From assembly GCA_937952875.1 (NCBI GenBank), contig CALFDI010000041.1:1-9149 (forward strand): a stretch of 9,149 nt of DNA, given 5' to 3'. Source of the DNA: an uncultured Verrucomicrobiales bacterium. Its GTDB lineage: Bacteria; Verrucomicrobiota; Verrucomicrobiia; Verrucomicrobiales; Akkermansiaceae. Under the pieces are notes generated by a model, which was not told the origin of the DNA, did not search any database, and saw nothing but the letters and a program-made list of their open reading frames with translations. Shown piece by piece: positions 1 through 6,566 of this stretch. How positions within the stretch are numbered: position 1 is the first letter of the stretch; every line of letters begins with the position of its first letter. The translations under genes were made by a program, and so were the position numbers.

Positions 1-75
1 GGCGGCGGCGGTGGTGGTGGTGGTGGTGGCGGGAGTTTCAGTGGTGGTGGTGGATTCGACGACGATGACGATGAC
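1..75 (+). repeat. GGN/GAY codon repeat tract encoding poly-Gly and poly-Asp
   Basis: Bases 1-33 are eleven GGN triplets, including six GGT in a row. Bases 43-54 are four more GGN codons, and 58-75 are six GAC/GAT codons. The tract is a trinucleotide low-complexity repeat inside the partial coding region, so unit gain or loss would keep the frame. It begins at the window edge and may extend further left. Confidence 0.85.
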
Positions 76-366
76 TCCGGCTCAGACTCCATCAACCAAG
101 AAAAAGCTCAACTAGGAGAATCTGTTTTCCTTGGTAAAGCCAAGATTGCTCCCAAAGTAATCTCTCGCCAACTCTACCAGAGACAAGGAAAAATCCTTGT
201 TCGGATGCAAAAGAAAATCGACCGCGCTCGGCAGGCCAAGGGTGTGAGTCGTAGTAACAAAGCAAGCATCTTTAATAAATTCAAACCTAAGATGCTCGCA
301 GGAAAGCTCACCAGCAAACAGCTTTCCGCGCTCCGCTATTACATAAAAATCAACTTCTCTCGATAG
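1..366 (+). CDS. C-terminal part of an unrecognised Gly/Asp-rich protein (5' end outside window)
   Basis: The reading frame is open from the first base to TAG at 364-366 and gives 121 residues without an internal start that would make sense, so this is the 3' part of a longer gene. Visible order: a run of 11 glycines, Ser-Phe-Ser, four glycines, Phe, six aspartates, a Ser/Gly/Asp linker, then about 85 residues that are rich in Lys, Arg and Gln and lack hydrophobic membrane segments. I do not recognise the family. Gly-rich acidic linkers of this kind often join a folded or membrane N-terminal domain to a tail (for example in TPM-domain proteins), but the basic tail is not a known TPM ending, so I give no function. 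An antisense frame covers the same bases, but this plus-strand frame is favoured because it has protein-like low-complexity structure that stays in frame and it ends just before the neighbouring gene. Confidence 0.7.
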   Translation, partial: GGGGGGGGGGGSFSGGGGFDDDDDDSGSDSINQEKAQLGESVFLGKAKIAPKVISRQLYQRQGKILVRMQKKIDRARQAKGVSRSNKASIFNKFKPKMLAGKLTSKQLSALRYYIKINFSR

Positions 367-368
367 CT

Positions 369-1700
369 CTACCCAACAGCGTTTTCTCGCCTTTTCCGTT
401 TGATCCAAGTATCAAATAATAAAGCGCCTAGAATGATACCAAACTCTAGCAACTTTACATTTAGAGGAATCGCAAAATCCTCTAAATGTGCTGAGTTTAG
501 GTTTAAGCCTGTGATGTAAGATAATGTTACAGCGAATACTGCAGTGAGAGACCACCAGCGTGGAGTCAAAATGGAGAACGGTAGAAGCCATAATAGATAC
601 CAAGGATTTATCACTGGAGAGAGAAAGAAAAATAGCCCGAAAACCACATCTAAGCGTGGCTGGTGCGCAGGATCATTCCTTTTCCTCCACCAATAGGAAA
701 TAACAAGCGCGACGTAGGCAACCGCATAAATGATAAGACTCAATAGACGGGCGTGGGTCTCTGATAATTCCCTCAGCAAGGCATATCCTGCTGAGTTAAA
801 CTCCCATTCTGTTGCCATAGCCTGCAGACTGATCGACCCTGCATCTTCCCGCTGGAGGAGAAAAGGAAGGTAAATCAGCACAATCACACCGGCCAACATC
901 ACGCCCTGCCTGAACCATCGAGCTTTCTCTACGATGAATGGCCAGAGAAGAACAGCGAACACCTTAGCGCTCGTGGCGACACCTAAGAACATCATCGCCA
1001 TCCATGGACGGCCATTTTTCCCCGCTAGCACTGCCCAGACCATAAAGGCAACGCCGATCATTTCCGGATGAGCTTGAAAGGAATTTTCAATGACAAGCAA
1101 TGGACACCACGCAATGAAAGCAAGCCATCTCATACTCATTAGTCGACTCAACAAAAAGAGAAGAAGGGCTTCGAATAGAACGAAGAAAATCTTGAGAACA
1201 ATGAGACTGCCAGGAGCAATTTTATAACTCAGTAAAAAAACGAGCTCTGCCACTGGCCCATAGATCGTCGGCAAATGCGGATGATTAATATCGTATACGA
1301 TCTCACTCATGCTTTCAGGAAGATCCGACTTATCGAAGAAATCAGCTGGAATCTCCTGATAAGGGCTCCCCGTTTCAGCAAAGCGATAACCATCCCAGAG
1401 GAAGCGGAAGTAATCATCTTCTGCCAACATCGGAATCGCGATGATTCCCATGACCCGAAAGATGGCCGCCCAGACCAGAATGCCTATCAATGAAAAACTC
1501 ACAGAGCCTCGACGCAGTCTCACGAAAAACAGCACCAGTGCTGCCCATGCTACGAGCCAACACGTATAAAAGAAAGAGAGCGAAACAGGTTCTATCTCTC
1601 GACTTTCAAATGCAAGACTGCCGTAAGCGACAGCTGATACAAAACCAGCCAAATGAAGCCATGCGTGCTCTTTGAAATGCTGTTTTAATTGCTTCACCAT
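369..1700 (-). CDS. Polytopic membrane glycosyltransferase, GT-C fold, GT87/mannosyltransferase-like
   Basis: Integral membrane protein of 443 residues with roughly ten to twelve hydrophobic segments and a basic end (KRKRRE). It is likely to transfer a hexose from a polyprenyl-phosphate sugar donor on the outer face of the cytoplasmic membrane. Supporting motifs are an acidic first-loop signature EDDYFRFLWDG (residues 94-104) followed by SPY, HLPTIYGPVAEL (142-153), an E-x-x-F-Q-A-H-P-E segment (205-213) in the place of the family's HND-type motif, and SPVINPWYLLWLLPF (361-375), close to the S-P-x-x-x-P-W-Y-LLW-LP motif of GT87-type enzymes. The acidic pair D95/D96 is the likely catalytic site by analogy with GT-C enzymes. 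An in-frame GTG at 1715 would add five residues, but a near-perfect Shine-Dalgarno ends 10 nt before the ATG at 1700, so I use that start. It lies 33 nt after the AddB-like gene on the same strand, probably co-transcribed. Acceptor and sugar are unknown. Confidence 0.75.
   Translation of the reverse strand: MVKQLKQHFKEHAWLHLAGFVSAVAYGSLAFESREIEPVSLSFFYTCWLVAWAALVLFFVRLRRGSVSFSLIGILVWAAIFRVMGIIAIPMLAEDDYFRFLWDGYRFAETGSPYQEIPADFFDKSDLPESMSEIVYDINHPHLPTIYGPVAELVFLLSYKIAPGSLIVLKIFFVLFEALLLFLLSRLMSMRWLAFIAWCPLLVIENSFQAHPEMIGVAFMVWAVLAGKNGRPWMAMMFLGVATSAKVFAVLLWPFIVEKARWFRQGVMLAGVIVLIYLPFLLQREDAGSISLQAMATEWEFNSAGYALLRELSETHARLLSLIIYAVAYVALVISYWWRKRNDPAHQPRLDVVFGLFFFLSPVINPWYLLWLLPFSILTPRWWSLTAVFAVTLSYITGLNLNSAHLEDFAIPLNVKLLEFGIILGALLFDTWIKRKRRENAVG
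457..489. repeat. Perfect 12-bp inverted repeat inside the glycosyltransferase gene
   Basis: ACATTTAGAGGA (457-468) is followed by a 9-nt loop and its exact complement TCCTCTAAATGT (478-489). It lies near the 3' end of the glycosyltransferase gene (codons for HLEDFAIPLNV, residues 405-415) and 91 bp past the stop of the convergent plus-strand gene. No T run follows on either strand. It could act as an RNA hairpin or as a weak terminator for the plus-strand transcript, or it could be chance. Confidence 0.5.
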
Positions 1701-1710
1701 ACTGGTAATA

Positions 1711-1720
1711 ATCACCTCTT
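1711..1720 (-). promoter_or_regulatory. Strong ribosome binding site for the glycosyltransferase
   Basis: On the minus strand this reads AAGAGGTGAT, matching the anti-Shine-Dalgarno complement AAGGAGGTGAT in nearly every position. It ends 10 nt before the ATG at 1700. It overlaps the alternative GTG at 1713-1715, which argues that GTG is part of the ribosome binding site and not the start codon. Confidence 0.75.
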
Positions 1721-1733
1721 ACAGACGGTATAA

Positions 1734-4550
1734 CTACACACTCCAGAGAACCGCATCTTTTAGAGAATCATCATCTACGAGTTCTTCGTAGTCATCATAT
1801 TTTATTTTTTTTGCAGGTGGCCAGAACGTATTTTCTTTGAGTAGCTCTGCGACTTTTCCTGCGGCAGCTAAAGCTCCATCAGAATAGTCTTCGCGATAAT
1901 TCACCCAAGGTCGAAACCCAACTTCATGCCGAGTGGCCATCATTGAAATGTAGCCCACTCCTGCCTGAACACCTTTTTCTTTCTGAAGCCATGCAGCGTA
2001 GAGTGGCAGCTGCAGATTCGTCCATGTGTGAGCAGATTCTTTCACTCTGTTAGATGCGGCGAGCGCCATGAGTTGAAATTCCTCTGCTCCCTCAAGATGC
2101 TCTGGACATGGACTACGTTTATCATTTGGCAGACAGTGGGCTTTCTTAGGGTCGAGCGCGTCCTTACCCGTCTTATAGTCCCACACCATCCACTGATCGA
2201 GAGTCTCGTTATAATCGATACGGTCAATAATCCCGTTTAACTCCACATCACAAAAGGTCATACTCATCCTTTCTTCTACGTATTTAATCTCCCAGCCGGC
2301 AGTTCGTTGCTCAGCTTGCGCTTTAGCAAAAAAGCTAAGACGCTGGCGCATAGACTCGACTTGAAGTTCAACAGCTAGAGGAGGCGTCTCAGTGAATCGC
2401 TCAGCGACGACTTTATCTAACTCCGAAGACAACCACGCAGTGATCGGATCAGACTTTGTAAAATCACGTGCTTGTGAATCACGGCCAAAGCGCTCTAACA
2501 CCTCGTGGATTATAGTGCCGAACTCTCGCTGTGACCACTCTTCTCGCAGTATTTCAGGCCTTTGCATCCCGAGAACGTGCTTTAAATAGTAGCGGAATGG
2601 ACATTTTAAATACAAAGAAAGAGCTGTCGGAGAGAGCCTAAGCTTAGTAGCCTTGACTGGAACATTCAGAAGCCAGTCGCGCTGCCACGCCAGCACTGGC
2701 CGCATCACATCAGGAGCAGAAAAGGCATGCTTCACACGTGCAGCAAGTTCATCACGCGGGGGCATCAAAAGCAGGCGACTCGGCATCAGGCTCTCACCTC
2801 CAGAAGCCCACCTTCCGACAACAAACTGAACACCTCCCTCCTGCCGCCGTGCCTCTACCAAAGAAACAGTATAAAAGGCATCACGCGCAAAGCGGCTGCG
2901 ATTATCCTTTAGACCTAACACAGTCCTCATAGCATCCGGCAACCAAGCATCTCCCAGAGAATTCTCTGGAACGACACCATCGTTAAAACCACATAACACC
3001 AGTGTAGGCGCTGGCTCATACCCCAGCTCGAGCCACCCCTGTGCGTCTAGGCTTTTCTCCACAGTCTCTGACTCTACACGAAGACTGCCGAGTGCTCGAC
3101 CTAAGAGCGAAATCCAACGTGCAGCGGGAAGTTTCACGCTCGCCTCTAGCCTTTCAACTTCATCTAAGAGAGGTGCTGTAGCAGCGACTGTCTCAGGCTC
3201 GTCCGCGAGCACTTTTGATACCATTTCTCGCAGAGTCTCAGCTACACCATCATAAGAAAACCGATTTTTATAATAGTTCAGCTGTTTACATACTCCGATC
3301 AAGTCCTCTGCCCCCTTCCGTATTTCACCTTCACGCCGATGACCTACTAACCATGATGCGTCTTTAAGAGCGGCAAGATCAGAAGTGGTTTGCGGCAGCG
3401 CCACCTCTACAATTTCCGCTAAAGTGAGAGAAAAGTAGTATGTCTTCCTCTCCAGTAAGCGCTCAGTCCAGACTTGAGGCAGAAGATTGGAAAGTGTCCG
3501 CACGTCACCCCGGTCTAGCCATCGGCATAGCTCTTCTAGCCAAGACAAAAAGCCTGTCTGACCTAAGGTCTTGCCACCTGGATCGAAAATGGTCCACCCG
3601 CGCTCTGCGAAGACGCGGGTCACTTCAGGCAAAATCGCGCTATCGCACACCCCGAGAGCGAGATCATTTCTCCCGATACTCTCTTTTTCAGAAAGCGTAT
3701 CAGAGATGGCTCGCACTGCGGCTTTTGCCTGATCCGCAGGTGTTTCGCACAGTGTGATGTTTTCATTTGAGCCAACCTCCAGTGTGCGATCAGTCCAGAC
3801 TGCTGTCAGTGGCTGCCCCCATTCATTGAATGCATGGGACTCGTCTGACGGCGCATGAATGAGCACTTCTATGGAGATATCACTCGCCCATCGCTGCCAG
3901 ACAGTCTGTGCGAGCGGCACTGGATCTGGCACTCCAGCCAGAACAAGCTGAGTCACACCATCAGGAATTTTGAATTCCGCTGCGGCTTTTCGCTTACCAT
4001 CCTGAGGGTCTGAGTAGCCGAGTTTTCTCATTGAGAATCGATACTCTTTTTCTAGTTTTGATAACGCCTCCCAGCGTGACTTTTCTGCATGATCTGCAGG
4101 AAGGCGAGATGCGGCTATAAAAAGATCATGCCCAGATTCGGCAAGCTCTGCGCGGATTGACTGGATCTGCTGGATAAGTCCCCTCGCCCCCTCATCTCCA
4201 GACGCAGCACCGACAGGTATAATCTCTTCATAGTGAGACCAATCGACTGCCTTCAACGTCTGCTCCCAAGCTATGAGTTCTGCGAGTGCACCTCCAGCTC
4301 CAGCGCCTTCTCGGAAGAAGAAAGTCGGCGTCACGACCTGTGGAGCAAGGCAGCCACCACGCTCGGCCAGCATTTCACGAAGTCGACGCCCAGACTGAGC
4401 AGTAGGCACCACTACCATCATAGTAGGCAGATGAGCGCGGCGCTGCCAGAGATAATCGATCACCTTTGTCACGAGCGGTGCATCCCAGCCGAGGAAGACC
4501 CTTTCTGGTAATACCGCTGTCTCAAAGTCCAATTCTCCCTGCATGCGCAT
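1734..4550 (-). CDS. AddB-like protein: inactive helicase-like region plus PD-(D/E)XK nuclease (RecB-family) domain
   Basis: A 938-residue cytoplasmic protein, probably the nuclease/scaffold subunit of an AddAB-type double-strand break end-processing enzyme. Residues about 1-600 resemble a UvrD/AddB-type helicase fold; MMVVVPTAQSGRRLREML (44-61) and LVLCGFNDGVVPE (517-529) are typical helicase-like strands, but no Walker A GxGKT is present, so ATPase activity is unlikely. The C-terminal nuclease follows: LSPTALSLYLKCPFRYYLK (639-657), H682 in GTIIHEVLERFG, D776 in GIIDRIDY, D791-Y-K793 in WDYKTGK, and Q847-LPLY. These are the H, D, DxK and Q-xxx-Y motifs of PDDEXK_1 nucleases. The iron-sulfur staple of classical AddB needs three cysteines after the nuclease core; none is present after Q847, although C806 and C815 lie in an insertion. 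Start ATG 4550 has GAGG at 4559-4562, 8 nt upstream. No AddA helicase gene is in the window. The glycosyltransferase follows in the same direction. Confidence 0.82.
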   Translation of the reverse strand: MRMQGELDFETAVLPERVFLGWDAPLVTKVIDYLWQRRAHLPTMMVVVPTAQSGRRLREMLAERGGCLAPQVVTPTFFFREGAGAGGALAELIAWEQTLKAVDWSHYEEIIPVGAASGDEGARGLIQQIQSIRAELAESGHDLFIAASRLPADHAEKSRWEALSKLEKEYRFSMRKLGYSDPQDGKRKAAAEFKIPDGVTQLVLAGVPDPVPLAQTVWQRWASDISIEVLIHAPSDESHAFNEWGQPLTAVWTDRTLEVGSNENITLCETPADQAKAAVRAISDTLSEKESIGRNDLALGVCDSAILPEVTRVFAERGWTIFDPGGKTLGQTGFLSWLEELCRWLDRGDVRTLSNLLPQVWTERLLERKTYYFSLTLAEIVEVALPQTTSDLAALKDASWLVGHRREGEIRKGAEDLIGVCKQLNYYKNRFSYDGVAETLREMVSKVLADEPETVAATAPLLDEVERLEASVKLPAARWISLLGRALGSLRVESETVEKSLDAQGWLELGYEPAPTLVLCGFNDGVVPENSLGDAWLPDAMRTVLGLKDNRSRFARDAFYTVSLVEARRQEGGVQFVVGRWASGGESLMPSRLLLMPPRDELAARVKHAFSAPDVMRPVLAWQRDWLLNVPVKATKLRLSPTALSLYLKCPFRYYLKHVLGMQRPEILREEWSQREFGTIIHEVLERFGRDSQARDFTKSDPITAWLSSELDKVVAERFTETPPLAVELQVESMRQRLSFFAKAQAEQRTAGWEIKYVEERMSMTFCDVELNGIIDRIDYNETLDQWMVWDYKTGKDALDPKKAHCLPNDKRSPCPEHLEGAEEFQLMALAASNRVKESAHTWTNLQLPLYAAWLQKEKGVQAGVGYISMMATRHEVGFRPWVNYREDYSDGALAAAGKVAELLKENTFWPPAKKIKYDDYEELVDDDSLKDAVLWSV

Positions 4551-4558
4551 TACGATAT

Positions 4559-4562
4559 CCTC
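4559..4562 (-). promoter_or_regulatory. Ribosome binding site of the AddB-like gene
   Basis: On the minus strand GAGG (within TAGAGGAT) lies 8 nt before ATG 4550. It supports that ATG over the second in-frame ATG two codons later (4544). Confidence 0.6.
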
Positions 4563-4645
4563 TACGCTGCGTTTAGCAATGAAAGGCTCTCAGGCGCCTA
4601 TAAATTGGAATTAACGCGAATTCTTTTACAGCAGAGATGAAAAGA

Positions 4646-4663
4646 TTGTGAAAACTTTCACAA
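4646..4663. promoter_or_regulatory. Rex-type redox operator upstream of ndh (candidate)
   Basis: TTGTGAAAACTTTCACAA is a perfect palindrome: 8-bp arms TTGTGAAA and TTTCACAA around a central AC. It fits the known Rex operator form TTGTGAA-N4-TTCACAA over the full 18 bp. Rex is an NADH/NAD+-sensing repressor, and ndh is an established Rex target in Bacillus subtilis. The site sits in the 159-bp spacer between divergent genes, 46 bp before the ndh ATG and 95 bp before the AddB-like ATG, so ndh is the likely target. The core TGTGA-N6-TCACA also satisfies the CRP/Fnr-like CRP consensus; the outer TT/AA pair and the inner AA/TT favour Rex. The rex gene is not in the window. I find no convincing -35/-10 pair in the rest of the spacer; TTTATA on the minus strand (4599-4604) is a weak -10 candidate for the AddB-like gene. 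Confidence 0.65.
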
Positions 4664-4709
4664 AGTCCGTCTTGCTCTTTAGGCACAACGATTGCAGCTT
4701 GAACAGGCA

Positions 4710-6020
4710 ATGAAATCTCCACATCGCGTATTGATCGTAGGCGCCGGATTCGGTGGCCTAGCTTGTGCTCAAGAGCTAGCAGGTGATACCCGCTATCAAG
4801 TGACACTCATCGATCGCCAGAATCACCATCTCTTTCAGCCCCTACTGTATCAAGTCGCCTCTGCTGCGCTTTCCGCACCGAATATTGCACGCTCGATCCG
4901 CCAAATTCTCGATAAGGCATCGAACGTCACGGTCCTACTTGACCAGATCAATCGTCTCGATCGTGATCAATCCATCGCTTATGGAGAAAGCGCGGAGTAT
5001 CACTATGATTCACTCGTGCTAGCGACAGGTGTCCGCACCTCATTTTTTGGAAATAACGAGTGGAAGAAAAAAGTCAGCACACTCAAGTCACTCGAAGATG
5101 CCGAGACGATTCGTCAACGCTTTCTCTCTGCTCTCGAAGAAGCGGAAAAGACCAAAAACAGGGTCGAGCGTCAGAAGCTCATGACTCTCGCTATCGTTGG
5201 TGGCGGACCCACGGGTGTGGAACTCGCCGGAGCATTCGCCGAGCTTATGAACCGGACTCTTCATACGAACTATAAGAGTCTAGATGCATCACAACTCCGA
5301 GTCATCATCATAGAAGCCGCGCCGCGTCTACTGATGCCATTTCCTGAAAAACAGTCTGAGTATACGAAGAAAAAACTCGAAAAAGAAGGAGTCGAAGTCC
5401 GCACAGAAACGCTCGTCACTGACGTGCGTGATCGCCAGATCGAGCTAAAAAGCGGAGAAGTCATCGATGCCCATACCATTATCTGGGCAGCAGGTATGGA
5501 GGCGACGAAGCTGACATCATTCTTCGAGGATCTACCACGTGATCGCGCAGGGCGATTAACCGTTGAGCCAGACCTAAGCTTGCCTGGATACCCTCGTATC
5601 TTTGCAGTAGGTGACATCGCCGACTGCACGGATACTGAAGGAGTTAAAGTCCCCGGCGTAGCACCCGCAGCCTCTCAGATGGGGCGCCATGTCGCTGATG
5701 TGCTCAATGATGAATTTAAGAATTCTGACAAACAGATAGACGATTCGAAATACGATGCCCGCCGTAAATTTAAATACTGGGACAAAGGAATGATGGCTAT
5801 CATCGGGCGGAATGCAGCTGTTGTGAAAGCAGGAAAGCTTCAACTCACCGGCTTCCTCGCCTGGTCAGCATGGCTCTTTATTCACGTCTTATTCCTTGTC
5901 GGCTTCCAGAATAAGCTCACCGTCTTGATTGGCTGGGCCTACGCCTACCTCGGGTCTAAGCCTGGCGCTCGCGTCTTTACCACGAAAGGAAAAGATCTCC
6001 ATCATGGGTCAGGAGATTGA
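4710..6020 (+). CDS. ndh: Type II NADH:quinone oxidoreductase (NDH-2)
   Basis: A 436-residue FAD enzyme on the inner face of the cytoplasmic membrane that oxidises NADH and reduces quinone without pumping protons. Domains in order: FAD-binding Rossmann fold with G11-A-G-F-G-G16 and acidic D35 ending the second strand; HHLFQPLLYQVA (39-50), a strong NDH-2 signature; NADH-binding fold with VGGGPTGVELAG (163-174); the FAD motif IFAVGDIAD (297-305); the quinone-site motif APAASQ (318-323, matching AQxAxQ); and a C-terminal amphipathic/hydrophobic membrane anchor LTGFLAWSAWLFIHVLFLVGFQNKL ending in GARVFT. Length is normal for the family. I chose ATG 4710, which places the Rossmann strand at residue 6; a TTG at 4692 with TTTAGG 8 nt upstream would add six residues and cannot be excluded. 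The Rex-like palindrome lies just upstream. The last 17 nt overlap the CYTH gene, so the two are probably one transcript. Confidence 0.93.
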   Translation: MKSPHRVLIVGAGFGGLACAQELAGDTRYQVTLIDRQNHHLFQPLLYQVASAALSAPNIARSIRQILDKASNVTVLLDQINRLDRDQSIAYGESAEYHYDSLVLATGVRTSFFGNNEWKKKVSTLKSLEDAETIRQRFLSALEEAEKTKNRVERQKLMTLAIVGGGPTGVELAGAFAELMNRTLHTNYKSLDASQLRVIIIEAAPRLLMPFPEKQSEYTKKKLEKEGVEVRTETLVTDVRDRQIELKSGEVIDAHTIIWAAGMEATKLTSFFEDLPRDRAGRLTVEPDLSLPGYPRIFAVGDIADCTDTEGVKVPGVAPAASQMGRHVADVLNDEFKNSDKQIDDSKYDARRKFKYWDKGMMAIIGRNAAVVKAGKLQLTGFLAWSAWLFIHVLFLVGFQNKLTVLIGWAYAYLGSKPGARVFTTKGKDLHHGSGD

Positions 6021-6465
6021 GCGGAAATTCCTCGTCAAAGGCGAGTTCCCTCGGACGAATCCGGTCACGATGGCGCAAGCCTACCTCTCGAGTGATCCTA
6101 GCAGCACTGTGCGAGTCAGGCTGGCAGGCGACATAGCATGGCTGACGATCAAAGGAAAATCATCCGGCATCTCACGTGCAGAATTTGAATACGAGATCCC
6201 CGTTTCTGATGCAAAAGAGCTGATAGAACTCGCAACGTCTTCTACAATCGAGAAGACACGCTATCACATCGCCTCTGGGCCACACACCTGGGAAATCGAT
6301 GTCTTTGAAGGAGAAAATCACGGACTCATCATCGCTGAGATCGAACTCAATTCTGAAGATGAAGAGTTCGAAAAGCCTGACTGGCTCGGCGAAGATGTCA
6401 GTCATGACTTCCGTTATAGTAACTCTTCACTCGCCAAGAATAGCTACAAAAGCTGGTCGAGCTAA
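6004..6465 (+). CDS. CYTH-domain protein, probable inorganic triphosphatase
   Basis: A 153-residue single-domain CYTH protein. The family forms an eight-stranded tunnel that binds triphosphate with a metal ion; short bacterial members are usually tripolyphosphatases, fewer are thiamine triphosphatases or class IV adenylate cyclases. Visible motifs: E4-I-E6-R-K8 (the ExExK signature), VRVRL with R37 and R39, IKGK with K50 and K52, EFEYEIP with E60, E62 and E64, K84 and R86, WEIDVF with E97 and D99, IAEIEL with E112 and E114, and DFRYSNSSLAKN at the end. The tunnel charges therefore look complete and activity is likely. The ATG at 6004 is chosen because ExExK must lie at the very N terminus; the same frame runs upstream inside ndh but is not protein-like there. 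AAAGGA at 5985-5990 is a somewhat distant ribosome binding site. It overlaps ndh by 17 nt, which suggests translational coupling. Its stop codon TAA runs into a strong hairpin. Confidence 0.88.
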   Translation: MGQEIERKFLVKGEFPRTNPVTMAQAYLSSDPSSTVRVRLAGDIAWLTIKGKSSGISRAEFEYEIPVSDAKELIELATSSTIEKTRYHIASGPHTWEIDVFEGENHGLIIAEIELNSEDEEFEKPDWLGEDVSHDFRYSNSSLAKNSYKSWSS

Positions 6466-6533
6466 AGGAGCAGTGGCGCCCTCGCCGCTTATCAACCAGA
6501 ACAGTGCAGCGGCGAGGGCGCCGCAGCTCCTTT
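6464..6533 (+). terminator. Long GC-rich hairpin, probable terminator of the ndh-CYTH unit
   Basis: Arms 6464-6489 and 6508-6533 pair over 26 positions with one A-A mismatch (6472/6525) and one U-G wobble (6474/6523); the loop is 18 nt. The inner stem is an uninterrupted GGCGCCCTCGCCGC with its complement. The outer ends are AAAGGAGC and GCTCCTTT, the layout of an intrinsic terminator, and the 3' side continues TTTGCATTTT, an interrupted U tract. The first two stem bases are the last two of the CYTH stop codon. The stem is longer than a usual terminator, so a palindromic repeat element or an attenuator for the peroxidase gene are alternatives. Confidence 0.65.
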
Positions 6534-6566
6534 GCATTTTAGAATTGCTGTGATACATCTTTCGGC

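Noticed and set aside
301..327. 8-bp inverted repeat GGAAAGCT/AGCTTTCC as a terminator for the glycosyltransferase
   Set aside because: The stem is short, lies within coding sequence and is not followed by a T run on the minus strand; it is kept only as part of the convergent-end observation.
112..408. Open frame of 98 codons on the minus strand overlapping the first gene
   Set aside because: It is antisense to the partial plus-strand coding region and overlaps the end of the glycosyltransferase gene on the same strand in another frame; the protein has no recognisable character.
3440..3757. Plus-strand open frame of 105 codons inside the AddB-like gene
   Set aside because: It lies wholly antisense to a well-supported nuclease gene, is rich in Ser and Arg as expected of a shadow frame, and shows no motif.
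5270..5629. Minus-strand open frame of 119 codons inside ndh
   Set aside because: Antisense to a conserved part of NDH-2; the composition (Ser and Arg rich) is that of a shadow frame.
5929..6003. Upstream extension of the CYTH reading frame by 25 codons
   Set aside because: The added segment is the out-of-frame reading of the conserved ndh membrane anchor, and ExExK must be N-terminal in this family; ATG 6004 is the start.
6299..6553. Open frame of 84 codons spanning the CYTH 3' end and the hairpin
   Set aside because: It is out of frame with the CYTH gene and runs through both arms of the hairpin; there is no ribosome binding site or family resemblance.
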